Shown in pieces: positions 39,401 to 50,987 of a DNA stretch of 64,000 nt; position 1 is the stretch's first letter, and each line of letters opens with the position of its first letter. Below the pieces are notes generated by a model. That model was given only the letters and a program-made list of their open reading frames with translations. It ran no database searches and was not told the DNA's origin. Source of the stretch: Circinella umbellata (lineage: Eukaryota > Mucoromycota > Mucoromycetes > Mucorales > Lichtheimiaceae); assembly GCA_025093555.1 (NCBI GenBank), contig JAIWNF010000050.1, positions 248,001 through 312,000 of the forward strand, written 5' to 3'. The position numbers and the translations under genes were made by a program.

Positions 39401-40395
39401 ATGCTACATATAAATAATAACACTACTTTACCTTCAGTCAATGAACTCTTGTTATATAGTAGATACTATAATAATGTATCACCATGTAAGTATATTTTCA
39501 ATTATATATGTAGTATTGATTACCATGCCAACCTAGCATATATTGGAAATTAATGTAAATAAATATGTATATCATAGTGGGTATCCATGGTGACAACCAA
39601 GTTCTCAATAATAGCAACGATATAAAATTACCACCGCTACGAGATATTGATTCGCCTTCACCTTCTTTGAAGCCTTTGTATCCTAAACAGCATCATGATC
39701 ATTATCATGAAGATAATACTACCATCGCGGCAACATTTCCTTTTTCGTTCACAGGAGCAGCAACAACAACAACTGGATCACCCATTTCATCTGCATCATC
39801 TTCATCTTCATCTCCTTATACTAATGAAGTAACTATGGATGATTCTAACCAACATCATCAACCTTATTCATTTAGTAAATGTAAACATTTTCATGGTCGA
39901 TCACTATCAGCAGATGATAGCACTTCAATCTCATTTTCTGCAAAACCCCCATGGATATCTAAACCGCTAAGAATTATTACTGCAACATCTGATCCTACTC
40001 TTCTATCAACAGCAACTACTACTTCTACAAGTAGAAAAAAACATCGTTCTACTTCATCCGTGACAAGATCATTCACATCATCATCATTGTCCATGACATC
40101 ATCGCCATCCACTTACTATCAACATGATACGATAAACAGTAAAGCTATGCATCCACAAAAACCGGCTCCAAAATATGCATGTACTTATTGTCGTAAAATA
40201 TTTACCCGACCCTCTTCTTTACGTACACATGTTTATTCACATACAGGACAAAAGCCATTTGCTTGTACGTTTAGAGGCTGTGATAAACGTTTCAGTGTTT
40301 TAAGTAACATGAGACGTCATATGCGTCGTCATTCTGTTCCTACAGATTTTACTTCTCCATCTATCAATACTTCCCCTTCCTCTTCAACTGATTAA
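39401..40395 (+). CDS. C2H2 zinc-finger transcription factor, two fingers
   Basis: Two exons. Exon 1 (39401-39485) starts MLHINNNTTLPSVNELLLYS. It joins in frame, through an intron ending at 39577, to GIHGDNQVLNNSNDIKLPPL, giving LPPLRDIDSPSPS downstream. This start is preferred to the ATG inside the intron because the join keeps frame and has consensus splice sites. About 300 residues, mostly Ser/Thr/His-rich and disordered. The C-terminal DNA-binding part has two tandem fingers: CTYCRKIFTRPSSLRTHVYSH and CTFRGCDKRFSVLSNMRRH, linked by TGQKPFA. The pair resembles fungal factors such as those with a C-terminal SLRTH/NMRRH finger pair. The target genes are unknown. Confidence 0.88.
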
Positions 40396-41149
40396 ATTCT
40401 TATAGATATGTTGCTTTTTACTCCTCTTCCCTTTCCCTCCTTCTCAGTTACTTCTCATTTCTTTTAACCGTTCTACTCACTATTTGCTATTTCATTTCCT
40501 ATCGTTCATTTTATTTTTTGAAAAATAAAAATAAAAATAATTATCACTACTCCTACCTACCATCATCTTTTTTTATTTTTTACGCGGCAATAATTATATT
40601 TTAATAGAATATATTTGTTGTTATCTTTCTTTTAACTTTTTTTTTCCACGCGTTTGATTTTTTTTTTTTTTGGTTTATTCTTCCATAGGAAATAACAAAC
40701 ATTTTTTTTTCTTTTTTTGAGGCCTTGATAATAATAATAATTCTTTTCATTAGACAAAATTACAATTTCTAATAACACGGTTATACTTTGTTCCTCACCT
40801 CCTCAACAGTTCATGTTTCTCCTAGTCGACATTTTTCCTCTATTGACCTTACTACTTTTTACACTTTCCATTTTCCCCGCCTTCATAAAAGAAAAAGGTC
40901 CCAATGTCTCACCGAATTTGTAAATGCAAAATAAAAAAAAAAGCTGTTTACTTATTCGAAACATCATTTCCGATGTGTTACTTGATTTTGAGAAAGCTTA
41001 TATAAAAAGAACTTTTGAAGTTAATAAATCCCCTTTTTTTTTTAAAGAAAAAACAGCATCATCATCGTTATTTTCTCTTAAATTTTATAGAAGATTAAAG
41101 CTATCTTTTTTTTTTTATTTATTTCACTATTTATAATTAATATCTTAAA
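40396..41149. other. Intergenic, pyrimidine-rich
   Basis: CT-rich 3' trailer of the zinc-finger gene (40400-40560) and T-rich leader before 41150. Several T10-T13 runs. No gene supported. Confidence 0.5.
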
Positions 41150-41229
41150 ATGAAATCTATTACCATTGCTTCGCTTACTATTCTTGGATTCGTATCCAAT
41201 GCTGCGGCTTCTATCAGCGTAAGTTATCT

Positions 41230-41260
<31 letters not shown>

Positions 41261-42334
41261 TGCTTGTGTATAAATTCTTTTATCAAGTAGTAATAAACCT
41301 ATTTTCTATTTTACAATTGACATACAAAAAAGGTTCTTACACCATGGAAAGATATTTCATGGAAATCAGGTGGTCATGCTGATGTTACTTGGTCAGTCGA
41401 TGGAGAAGATTATAAAAAATTTTGTCATATTCAGTTAATGAATGGTTCTACCGATAATGGACAGTAAGTAAATTGTTCTTTCTTTTTTTTTTTCTCAAAA
41501 CATTAAAAGTAATCTATATATAAATATATGTGTTTTCCTTTCTCTCTCTTTCTCTCAAAATTTCTAGACTTGTTGCTTATGTTACCAACCCTGAAGCTCC
41601 TGTCCCATGTACTGATGAAAGATACGATGTAAGTCTTCTTTTGTTTAGCCTTTTTAAAAGAAAATTGGATAGTATATATTAAAACAAAAAGGTAACCTAA
41701 ACTGAATAATGATAATGATAATATATGTATAGATTTCACCACTAAATGATTTTAGTTCTGGTGATTATTGGATCCGTATTGGTAATAATGAAAAATGGTT
41801 TTATTCTTCCATGTTTCACTTCGATGGTAAAGGTACTATTGATACTAAAAGGCTAAATGGTAAGGTTTTCAGTTTTTTCTTTCTCTATCAAGTTAAAATA
41901 ACCCCCCCCCCCGGATTGGAATTATGAAATTTAACATGTATATTATATGTATAGCACCCGTCAATGTCTTACTTGGTGAACCAGCTCCTGTAATTGATGC
42001 ATCTTCTTCTGGTAGCAAAAACATGGCTAGTCCAACGGGTTCTGTAGGGCCCACTTCTGGACCTGTTCAAAGTGCAACGGCCTCTAATGGTTCCTCCCTT
42101 CCTACCTCTTCAAAATCTATGCAAGTGCCTCCAACGCCATCCCTCAGTAGTGGTAATAAAAGTGGCTCTTCCAGTGGTAGTAGTGGTGGTTTAAATGAGC
42201 AATCATCATCAAAAATAGATGATAAGAAGAATAATGTTAAGAGTCCAGAATCTTCTTCTTCTGCTGTTATTACACAACCTTCAAGTTGGATGATGGCTGG
42301 TGTTGCCGTTCTTGTGGCTGCCATGACATTCTAA
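41150..42334 (+). CDS. Ser/Thr-rich GPI-anchored cell-surface protein, Kre9/Knh1-like
   Basis: Secreted, membrane-anchored protein of about 250 residues in five exons. The signal peptide is MKSITIASLTILGFVSNAAA, with likely cleavage before SISV. The N-terminal domain is of the yeast cell-wall synthesis Kre9/Knh1 type: VLTPWKDISWKSGGHADVTW, then the segments LVAYVTNPEAPVPCTDERYD and DFSSGDYWIRIGNNEKWFYS. Two conserved cysteines (KKFCHIQ and VPCTD) could pair. A Ser/Gly/Thr-rich O-glycosylation stem follows (42000-42260), then a C-terminal hydrophobic GPI-attachment tail (WMMAGVAVLVAAMTF). It probably acts in, or sits on, the cell wall and plasma membrane. The exact role of this large family is not known. 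The start is the only ATG in frame with the signal peptide. Confidence 0.87.
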
Positions 42335-43428
42335 TGCAGTGAAAAAGAAAAAAAAATAGAAAACACTAAATATAACAAAAGCAACAAATAACAAATAGAA
42401 ATTTTCTTTTTACTTTTGCTTGATGCAAAAAAAAAAAAAGAAAAGAAACATACAACTTAAGATAGTAATAATAATTTATAATAAGTAATTTTAATTAGTA
42501 GTCATTTTATATTTAATAAATAACAATATACGTATACATATAATAGCAATAATAATTTTGGTTTCAATGTTTGAACTTGTTCGTATTTGTATTTATATTG
42601 ATATACGACATGGAAATGGAAATGAATTTTAACATAAGGAAAACGACAGAGATATCAAATAAGGCATGTGTATATTAATGAAAAGATGTTTAAAGTCTTT
42701 CAACTATGTTTTGGAATCACATAATATGGTAGGATGAGTGGACCACATCATTCTTGTGAGGTTGTTGCCCCTAGGTAAGCTACTATATAAATAGAAAATA
42801 CGTAGTAAAATAAGAACAATCTTTTTTTTCTTCTTAGTAATTACGTATTAAAGACAACAAGTACGTATCTAGTCTGTAGTTTGATACTACATATAATACA
42901 AAATTTACATTCAATACCTATACGTATAGAGTTTATTACTATTACGTATTCTTCAAAATAAACTATAAATTCATTTATATACTCTCATGCTTATCTCAGC
43001 ACAATATAGTACAAGTATATCGGAATAGTAGTATATATGAATCAAACAATATTGTATTAGAGTCTATATAAATAAAGTATAACGGTTATCATTAGGTTGT
43101 CAGAAATAACATTAGAAAAAAATATGCCTTATATTATAATTATTTACAAGTATAAAAATAAACAAAAATAACACACACACATATATATATATATATTCCT
43201 AGTGATAATTAATCTTGGTAAATATCAATGAATATCAGAAGAAAAGAAAAGAGAGGGGGATATATAAACAAATCGAAAAAAAAATTACAAAGAATAGTTT
43301 TTTTTTGTTTCCTTTTTTTTTTCTGTTGTTGATCAAGTAGTTTGATTATATGTAAAAAAAAAAAGGGAAATCAAAAAAGACAGAGAATGTATACAAATTT
43401 TACATTATTATAATGGGAGTGTTACAAT
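42335..43428. other. Convergent intergenic region
   Basis: AT-rich spacer with A-runs and a short AC/AT repeat at 43172-43196. No coding sequence or RNA gene recognised. Confidence 0.5.
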
Positions 43429-46009
43429 TTAATCTTTTGTGGATAATCGTTCTAATTCCTTTGCAAGAGAAGCATTATATCGTCCTTTAAGAATTTCATC
43501 ATCTGCCCATCCAATAAATTCATTGTCTGTACTATTATCATCTTCACTATCACTTTCATCACTGAAATTATCTAATGAACATGATGACATACTAGAAGTA
43601 TCTACATCTACTCCCTCAGCTTTTAATTGGTCATACTCATCATCATCGCAAAACATCCCAAAAACTTCATCATGTAAAGCATCAGATGAAGGTGATTGTT
43701 TATATTTTCTTGAGGACGATGTACTTGAACCTGTAGGTGATGTCGGACTACCACCATTTGCTCCACTACCACCTCCACTCGATGTAGTGATATTAGTCAT
43801 CATCATGGATCGGGATGACATACCTGTACCTGATGGTCGTCGTGATACAGATGAAGTAGATCGTCCAGGTGTAGATGACGCGCTTCGTTTGCCACTACGG
43901 TTATTGGATTCGACAACTGCAAATGATTTTTGTCGTTGACGTCTATTCCAATGAAGACAATTGGATAGTGAATTAAACCAATCTGTTGCTTGGTCTTCTT
44001 TACAAACAGTAGGGAATGGGTATTTGGATGCTGTCACTTTGATATGATCACCCTCTATATAAATACAATGTGAGTTTTCCATTACTATATATATATATAT
44101 ATATATATAAAGAGAGAGTTCACTTACGTTTGAGTTCGACACGACCACGACCATCAAAGCTTGCCCACGCAGTATTACGAGAATTATAGGGTACACAGAT
44201 ACGTAATTCCATTGAATCAGGTACGAGTGTCGGTCGGAAAGAAAGTGTATGTGGACAAATAGGTGTAATAAGTAATGCATGAATAGCAGGATGTGTAAGA
44301 GAGCCACCAGCAGAAAGCTATTACGCACCAAAATTAATGACATTCATTAAAATAAATAAAATAGTAAATAAATAAATAAGCGAGATTGAAACTTACAGAA
44401 TAAGCAGTACTTCCAGTAGGTGTTGAAATAGCTAATCCATCTGCTTGCACTGTCGTAAGATGTTTATCATCACCAAATAATTCCAATAAACTAACATATG
44501 GGCTAGGTCCACGATCTACTACCAAATCATTAATGACTTGATATTTTTCGACAGGGACAGTTGTAAAACAAGGTATTTGTCGATGTTCTGTTAAATCATC
44601 TTGTTCGTCTCCCCAATCCACCTCCCCACTACCACCATTATTGGTCGCTTCTTCTTCATCCTCGATATCCTCGCCATCTACTTCGCCAAATTTTTTACGT
44701 CGATTCTTTTTTGATCCTTTACACCATCCGCCTACTGTAATTTTTCCAGTTACTGGGTTACGTTTGACATTGCGAAGTTGTATTGTTTTAGCTTCTTCAG
44801 GTGTTTTACAATCTGGATGTGGAACACGTCGGTAAACTGTACAAGTGATACGACCACGTAGATTGATACGTACACCATGTTGCATTGCATGGCTCAAATA
44901 TTTATCATAATCTTCAAAATCAAAAGGTGTCAAAAAACCTAACGAACCGAGATGGAATGGTATGACAGGTGGAACATAAGCTTGAAATAACCATGATGTA
45001 AATAAAACCTAATAAGAAATAAAAAGATCATCAGATCTCTCTCTCTCTCGTTTCCTTTTTTTTTTTTTTGAATATATTTATGCGCATATGGTCAATTTTC
45101 TTACCGTGCCATCACCTCCTAACTATAAATATATCAAAATGATTAAAATGATAATAATAATTAGTATTACTTATATATATCGTTTCGGGAACAAACGGGA
45201 TCCAAGATATTAATATATATATATCAATTCATCAATCAATGTAACCCAATCAAATAAATTTACCGTAACAATAAAATCAAATAGTTTAGGTTGTAATGCA
45301 CATAATTCAGGGTTCCAAAAGCGTAATTTATCTTGATATTCTGGATAACGTTGAATTATTTTTCTGTATCTAAATCCTCGAGCATTTTTTATCTTTTCAT
45401 CCACATAACTATAAAAAGAAAAATGTAATAAGGTTTTTCCACCTCACCCCTTATATTAGTATCTTTACTTTTTTTTTATGCTATATATACATGTATATTT
45501 AAAACTTACACAGTTAAACCACTTGGCTGACCATATCTTGGTGTTTTAATTAACCATAAAGCAAGTTCGCGTGTCATTCCAATGAGTGATAGATCGCCTG
45601 GTTTTGTAAGAATCATGACAGATTTTGGGTTATCCCATTTAATTCGTGTTCGACCTTTTATTATTTATTCATTAGATAGAAAATAAGATTAGATTTTATT
45701 TTATAGTTGGAACAAAGAAAGAAATTGGTAAGGTATTCAATAAAACTTACCAATTTTTTTTGAAACTTCACGTACAACACCTGCTGTATCTGATAAACGT
45801 TGTGGAGTTTGTGCTCCTGAACTAGTCGTAGTCGTAGTAGTAGTGCTAGTAGTATCAGTTGTCGTTGTTGTTGTCGTTGTTGGTGGTGGTGGTCTACAGT
45901 CTTTTTGTGGTTGTTTCTGTTGCTGTCGTTGCTGTGACACTGAGTTATCACAACGTGACAAATTGGTTAAAGCATTTGACTGTTGTTGTATTTCAGTTTC
46001 GTTCGACAT
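43429..46009 (-). CDS. NAD kinase (ATP-NAD kinase)
   Basis: Cytosolic-type NAD+ kinase of the Utr1/Yef1 group, which makes NADP+. The start at 46009 (MSNETEIQQQ) precedes a Gln/Thr-rich N-terminus encoded by a microsatellite. Domain blocks over about seven exons are: NPKSVMILTKPGDLSL; the GGDGT catalytic loop (LGGDGTVLFTSWLFQ, spanning the 45110-45125 exon junction); HLGSLGFLTPFDF; and INDLVVDRGPSPYVSLLELF. Then come DGLAISTPTGSTAYS and LSAGGSLTHPAIHALLITPI, followed by ITPICPHTLSFRP. An acidic insertion (GEVDGEDIEDEEEATNN) interrupts the domain after KKNRRKKF. Beyond the catalytic core lies an unusual tail of about 150 residues: Ser-rich, then acidic (SDESDSEDDNSTDNEFIGWA), ending DEILKGRYNASLAKELERLS. 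The enzyme call is secure. Confidence 0.94.
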
Positions 46010-48118
46010 TGTGTTATTTTTTTTTCGCTTATAGATTTTTAAAAAAAATTAAAAAACAGTCTTTTTTTTATAATTAAAAAATAGGGTCAGTTACAAAGTC
46101 GAGACAGGAAGGAAAAAAAAGTGATTGATGCTCCTTAAATTAGAAGAGAAAAAAAGGTAAAATACGAGTCGTAATCAATTGAACAAGTATGGAAAGTAAA
46201 CGTGTACAAGAAGAGAGTTGTGTTAAAATAAAATAAAAGAATGACATATAAACTCTCTTTATATTTCAAAAAGGAGTAAAAAATAAAAAAAAAACTTTGT
46301 GTAACTGTCCTCAATTAATAGCATTTTTTTTTTTTTGCGGAAAAGCCGTTTGCCGATCCCAAACGGGAGAGTTTTCCCGCACAGCCTAGTAAATTGGACA
46401 GCCTTGATAATATTTTTTTTTTTTTGGTGTTGCTAGGATATCATATGAGTCAGTCTTTTACAAGCTTTTCGCTCTTGTTATAACGTAACGAGAGATGACC
46501 TGGTCAGTTAATCCTCGATAATATTATTAACACTTCTTCAATTCGACCAATACAAATACAAACGCTTTTAATTTTACTCCTTGCATAAGTTTCTTCATAT
46601 ACACATCTGATCAATAAATCAGATAAACAGTAAAGTCTTTTTTTTTTTTGCACTGAAACTTCTTGGTGTCTAATGGTATTGATGTACCTTTAAATAATTT
46701 ATGCTGCGCGATGCCGTCATGTATAACGATTTCTATGGTAACAATTTTTTTTTCTTTTAGATTTATATATTATTCTAAATTATAGTAGAATGCACCAAAA
46801 TCTTATATACATATATGCAATAAAACATGGTAACTTATTTTTGTTCAATCAAAATTTTCTACTCTTTTACATACATCACACTTGACAAAAAAAAGAAAGC
46901 AGACCGAACCAAAAGTCATGAGACGACTTTTTATTTTGTACATTATTGTTTAAAATAACTATACAACCAATGATGCCACTACGTAAAGGGCATTCAAAAA
47001 GAATTGTTCTACATCGATACTTTTGAAAAACATGAGTATTGTTACAGGAAAAAACAAGAAAATCATAATATAAAGTGATAACACTGAATCGGATGAATTA
47101 TAATAAAAATACATGTGAATATATTTGAGAGGGGTATATTGTAAATCTAGCATAAGAAATATATCTGTATATAACTTTCTTTACTATAGTATATTATTAT
47201 TTATATATCTAATAGAAAATACACTGTTTATGGTTTGTGAAATTGAATCTACATTCCATCTTTATATAAAAGAAATCATCTTTATTGTATTGTTGTAACA
47301 GGCAAAGTCAACCTACAGTTACAGTTATAGTTACATTTATTTTTGATTTTTAGCAATTTAAGCTTTATTATCAACATCCATTACCAGCCACACAAAGTGT
47401 TGTTTACGTTCTCTATCTGTGTTTGTTTACAGTGTATATAGATTTTATATATGTAGAAATACCGAACGGGAGAACGACTAATGTTTTGTGAATTTAGTCC
47501 TATAAAACCTTTTTGGAATGGTTTGGCATTACGTTTTCGCCTTTTTTTGTACAACGGAACAAGGGTCATGGTAGATTTCATAGTTGATCATTGGTTAAAA
47601 CTGTTTTGTTATTATGCACCACATATATGTACGCAGATAAATATAATATATTTTGTGCATGATATTTAGTATGAAAATACTTATTTATAAAGATGGTTTC
47701 GCAGCTAATTTTTTTCTAGTTGGCAGCAGGTCTTCATATTTGTACAGTTTCTGTTATAAATCATTGGATGATAGCACTATAATGTAATAAAAACGAAAGA
47801 TATTGGAGCATCAAGAATATAAATAAATATTTTTTTATTCAATAGGATGTAGCTTAATATCTTTATTGCTAAAAAATATTATATATGCCAGTTCTATAAT
47901 GAGATAAAAAACTTTTTTTTACTGGTCTCAATACGTATTTTTCCACAGTTTTGGACTGCAGAAAGGGAAGAAAAAAGATTCTGCCAGGTCAGTACGTAAG
48001 CCGGAAAGTGCGTCTTAAATAGTTAACACTGGTCAAGAGGTAGTATTTGTTATATGTGATCTGAAATATTTTTTCTGTCCACCAAAATAACAACACCGTA
48101 TACAGCCTTCGCAAAGGC
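46010..48118. other. Intergenic, 2.1 kb, with one imperfect inverted repeat
   Basis: No gene supported. Contains T- and A-runs and the inverted repeat at 46336-46381 (listed separately). A plus-strand frame near 47480-47660 (SPIKPFWNGLALRFRLF) is weakly reminiscent of the C-terminal end of a transposase but is too short to call. Confidence 0.4.
46336..46381. repeat. Imperfect inverted repeat / hairpin
   Basis: The left arm TGCGGAAAAGCCGTTTG pairs with the right arm CAAACGGGAGAGTTTTCCC followed by GCA, with short internal mismatches and a loop of about 6 bases. It stands out as GC-rich in AT-rich surroundings and is flanked by T-runs (46325-46336 and 46412-46424). Origin unknown: possibly the end of a decayed element. 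Confidence 0.5.
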
Positions 48119-48897
48119 AATTGCTACATATAATTGCTGATTTCACATTTTCTTGATATATAGGGGACAATGGATATAGCAATGGCAATGGACAAAACGA
48201 GATATTGGTCCCAGAGCGACAATGAGTGTTTCATTAATTTATGGAAGAATGGCATCTTTGTAGTGTGTTGTGCTTTGATTAGAATTAGGAGGGGGGGGGA
48301 GTTTTCGATATATATTCTTTTGCTTATCTAGTTTTTGTACAAAGAAAAAAAAACCCACCGAGTTGAAAGCCTGAAATTTCAACTTTTAATACGTAAGATA
48401 AACTGCCTGCACATAATTATACTAATCAAATAAGTATTCTCTGGAGACTGATTCAATGAACAAGTGGATCTTAAATGATAAACAAGTTATTAATATCATT
48501 GTTTCAAAAATTGTTGGTAAATATTAGCGTAGACGTTAAAAAGAAGACGTAAACCTATACCTCTTTTTAGCTTACGTGGATAAACATACCTGGAACCTAT
48601 ATACTACAAACCCACCGAATGACTGAAGTTTACGTACCAAATCTGATGTGCTATATTGTCCAGCCACAAAATGAAATAATGAAAAGCATCTCTCTTACAA
48701 TCCTGATCGAAGTGCAACATACTACAAACATGTCATTCTTCCGTAGGTTAGTGAGACACTCGTTGTCAATCTGGGACCATACCATCATCTCGTTTTGTCT
48801 ATTGCCATTGCTAATATGCATTTCCCATACCTCAAAGAAACTTTTGAATATATCAAGAGAATGAAACTATCATTTATATATAGCAATTTCCTAGTGA
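48119..48897. repeat. Inverted duplication of a SANT/Myb-like fragment
   Basis: Copy A (48119-48290, plus) and copy B (48897-48692, read on minus) are clearly homologous over about 180 bp, including the shared words AGCAATGGCAAT, GACAAAACGAGAT and ATTTTCTTGATATAT-type upstream sequence. Copy A reads MAMDKTRYWSQSDNECFINL, then WKNGIF, a Myb/SANT-like DNA-binding start with the spaced Trp pattern. Copy B carries a short insertion and changes frame after DKTR. A spacer of about 400 bp separates the arms. Both are decayed, and such domains are common in transposon-derived genes. Confidence 0.55.
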
Positions 48898-49519
48898 AGA
48901 CTGAGGGCGTGTTGTTATTTTTGTTGACGGAAAAACTAATATTTCTTCAGATTACTTACATCAAATATTTTATGGCCCAGTTGTTGCCCTTGGACATTTC
49001 CCCATCAAATATACATTATTGATTAAAATGAAATGACAGTACGATGGAACTAGACACCTACCCTACGTTGATATTATATAGTTTACTAAAGACGAAATTA
49101 AATGGGCACACGCTAATTTCAGCATATTGCTCTCATCAGTTCACAAAGCTCGGTACTGAAAAAACTGCTGAGAAGCAGAAAAAATGTGCGAGTGGAACGA
49201 AAGTAAATGGGATCCAAAATCATGAAAGGAGACAAGTCAGGGGGCTACTAATAAAAGAATAGGCTAAAGTAAGAAAGTATAAATGTTGAAACACGGGAAG
49301 TAGAAGCAGAGCAAAAGAATTTTGACGCGCTTGGTTTTTTATATATAAATTTAAAGAGATGTAGTTGGTGCAGTTAAAGGTTCAATTCATTGGAGCAATG
49401 AGTATGATTGGGTGCTGCCTGGTCTACAATAATACGAAGCATGTGTTTGAAAGTGAATTTTTTGGATCAAGATAAAGAGTCTGTTTAAAAGAAAGCTGTA
49501 GTCAAGCCTACTTCCAACT

Positions 49520-49910
49520 CAACATGTCCAAGCAGACTTTGTTTGAAAATATCCGAAATGAAACCTCAAGAATACGCACCAACGTTTGTTTTAACAAATG
49601 ACATGCGATTTATTAATGAACCTCAAAAAAAACACAAAAAAATACCTCACCTTTCTACCAGTGCGGTGTTACAAGCCGATGACGAAAGAGCCGGTTGCAT
49701 ACATGGTACGTAAACAAGCAAGTCGCGATTGGCAAATCTTTGGAAGCTTATCGAGAAGAAAAGCACAAATATATGGATCGTAATGACTGTTTTGAACTTG
49801 CAAATCGCAAGCGATTGCTTAAAAGTAAATCCCACCTGTGCATAAAGAAAAAGGATTCGATTGTAGCAGCTGTATATCATATGAAACAATTATTGAAGTG
49901 TTCAATGTGA
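49520..49910 (+). pseudogene. Decayed C-terminal fragment, possibly of the same SANT-like gene
   Basis: Protein-like stretches in successive frames on the plus strand. One frame has KPQEYAPTFVLTNDMRFINE and ends in a stop at about 49715. The next frame has KSLEAYREEKHKYMDRNDCF, then ELANRKRLLKSKSHLC, a charged coiled-coil pattern, ending at 49910. Such coiled ends follow SANT-like domains in transposon-related proteins, so this may belong with copy A at 48181. The link is inference, and frame breaks show it is not a working gene. Confidence 0.3.
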
Positions 49911-50987
49911 TGTGTGATTGAAATACTTCGTATAAAGATATAAAATAAAGAATAAATAATACACTATGCAGTTGTATTTAAATAATAAATATATAAAGTA
50001 TAATAGAAATTTGGGTTTTGGGAGCCCTTATATTCAGGTACGTATATAACGTCTGAATTCACAAAAGAAAATCTTACACGTAATAGGTTTAGGAGGCTTT
50101 ATCCTCAGAGAAAACTACTGTTAGGTCAATTTAATTGGAAAGATCAAGCGATAGCTGTTGTAGTTATTAGTGTGAAAAAAAAAAGAAGTCAAGTGCATTT
50201 TTAGAAGATGATCGTATGTATGAAACTGAAAAATGAGAGGGAGCAGAGGAAAGGTGTAAGAAAGAGGAATACGTAGAATAATGCGTAATGCTATTTAAAA
50301 AGAATGTATGATAATAGCGATGACTGTATGATATGTAGTAATACTCAAAAAAAACACAGAATTTTTCTTATAAAAGTATATAGTATATGTAAATTGTAAG
50401 CTAACAAGTATAATTCTTTATGTCCCCGAATTGATAATAATCCTACGCGAAATCATAGGAACTTCTAACGCCAAAAAGAAAAAAAAAACCTCGAGTTAAG
50501 TGAAAAACACTCTTCCGTCAACACGATAGTCGCCACACTCCAAATTAACCCCTGAATCACAGGTAAATATCTTGTAGTTGTAAACGGTTTTATCAGTAAA
50601 ATAGTACAAAGATAGAGGTAATAGTAGTTGTTTTGTTGAAAATTGATAATAATACTATGAGTTTTCAAAGAGGGAAGTGGTAACATAATATTGGGAATAT
50701 AATTATATATATATATTAAAAGAGCAGAAGCAGAGGATGAAAAGCCGGCTTTCGAAAATGTTTTGGTTAACAAATAAAAAAAATAGTGAGAATACAAAAA
50801 AAATATACAGCTTTTCAAGATAGTTATTATATAAAATGCAGCGAGGGTATGATCCTTTCGTTTTTTTAAAAAAAGATAGGACTTGTTTTGATAAAATATG
50901 ATGAATAGTGACTAATTAGAAGATGTGGAAGTACCACTATTAGGATTAGAATTAGAATTAGAATTGAAATTGGAACTAGAATTAGAA
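49911..50987. other. Intergenic, no gene seen
   Basis: AT-rich spacer. An Asn/Ser-coding repeat (ATTAGAATTAGAATTAG type) at 50938-50995 lies next to the end of the minus-strand gene and may be part of its C-terminus if the A9 run near 51010 is misread. Confidence 0.4.

Noticed and set aside
43439..43939. Plus-strand 166-residue frame across the NAD kinase tail
   Set aside because: Antisense of the Ser-rich tail; the minus strand carries the conserved kinase.
45843..46077. Plus-strand Val/Cys-rich frames
   Set aside because: Antisense of the Thr/Gln microsatellite at the start of NAD kinase.
47381..47669. Frames on both strands, one with SPIKPFWNGLALRFR suggesting a Tc1/IS630-type end
   Set aside because: Too short, with no catalytic residues or neighbouring transposase blocks.
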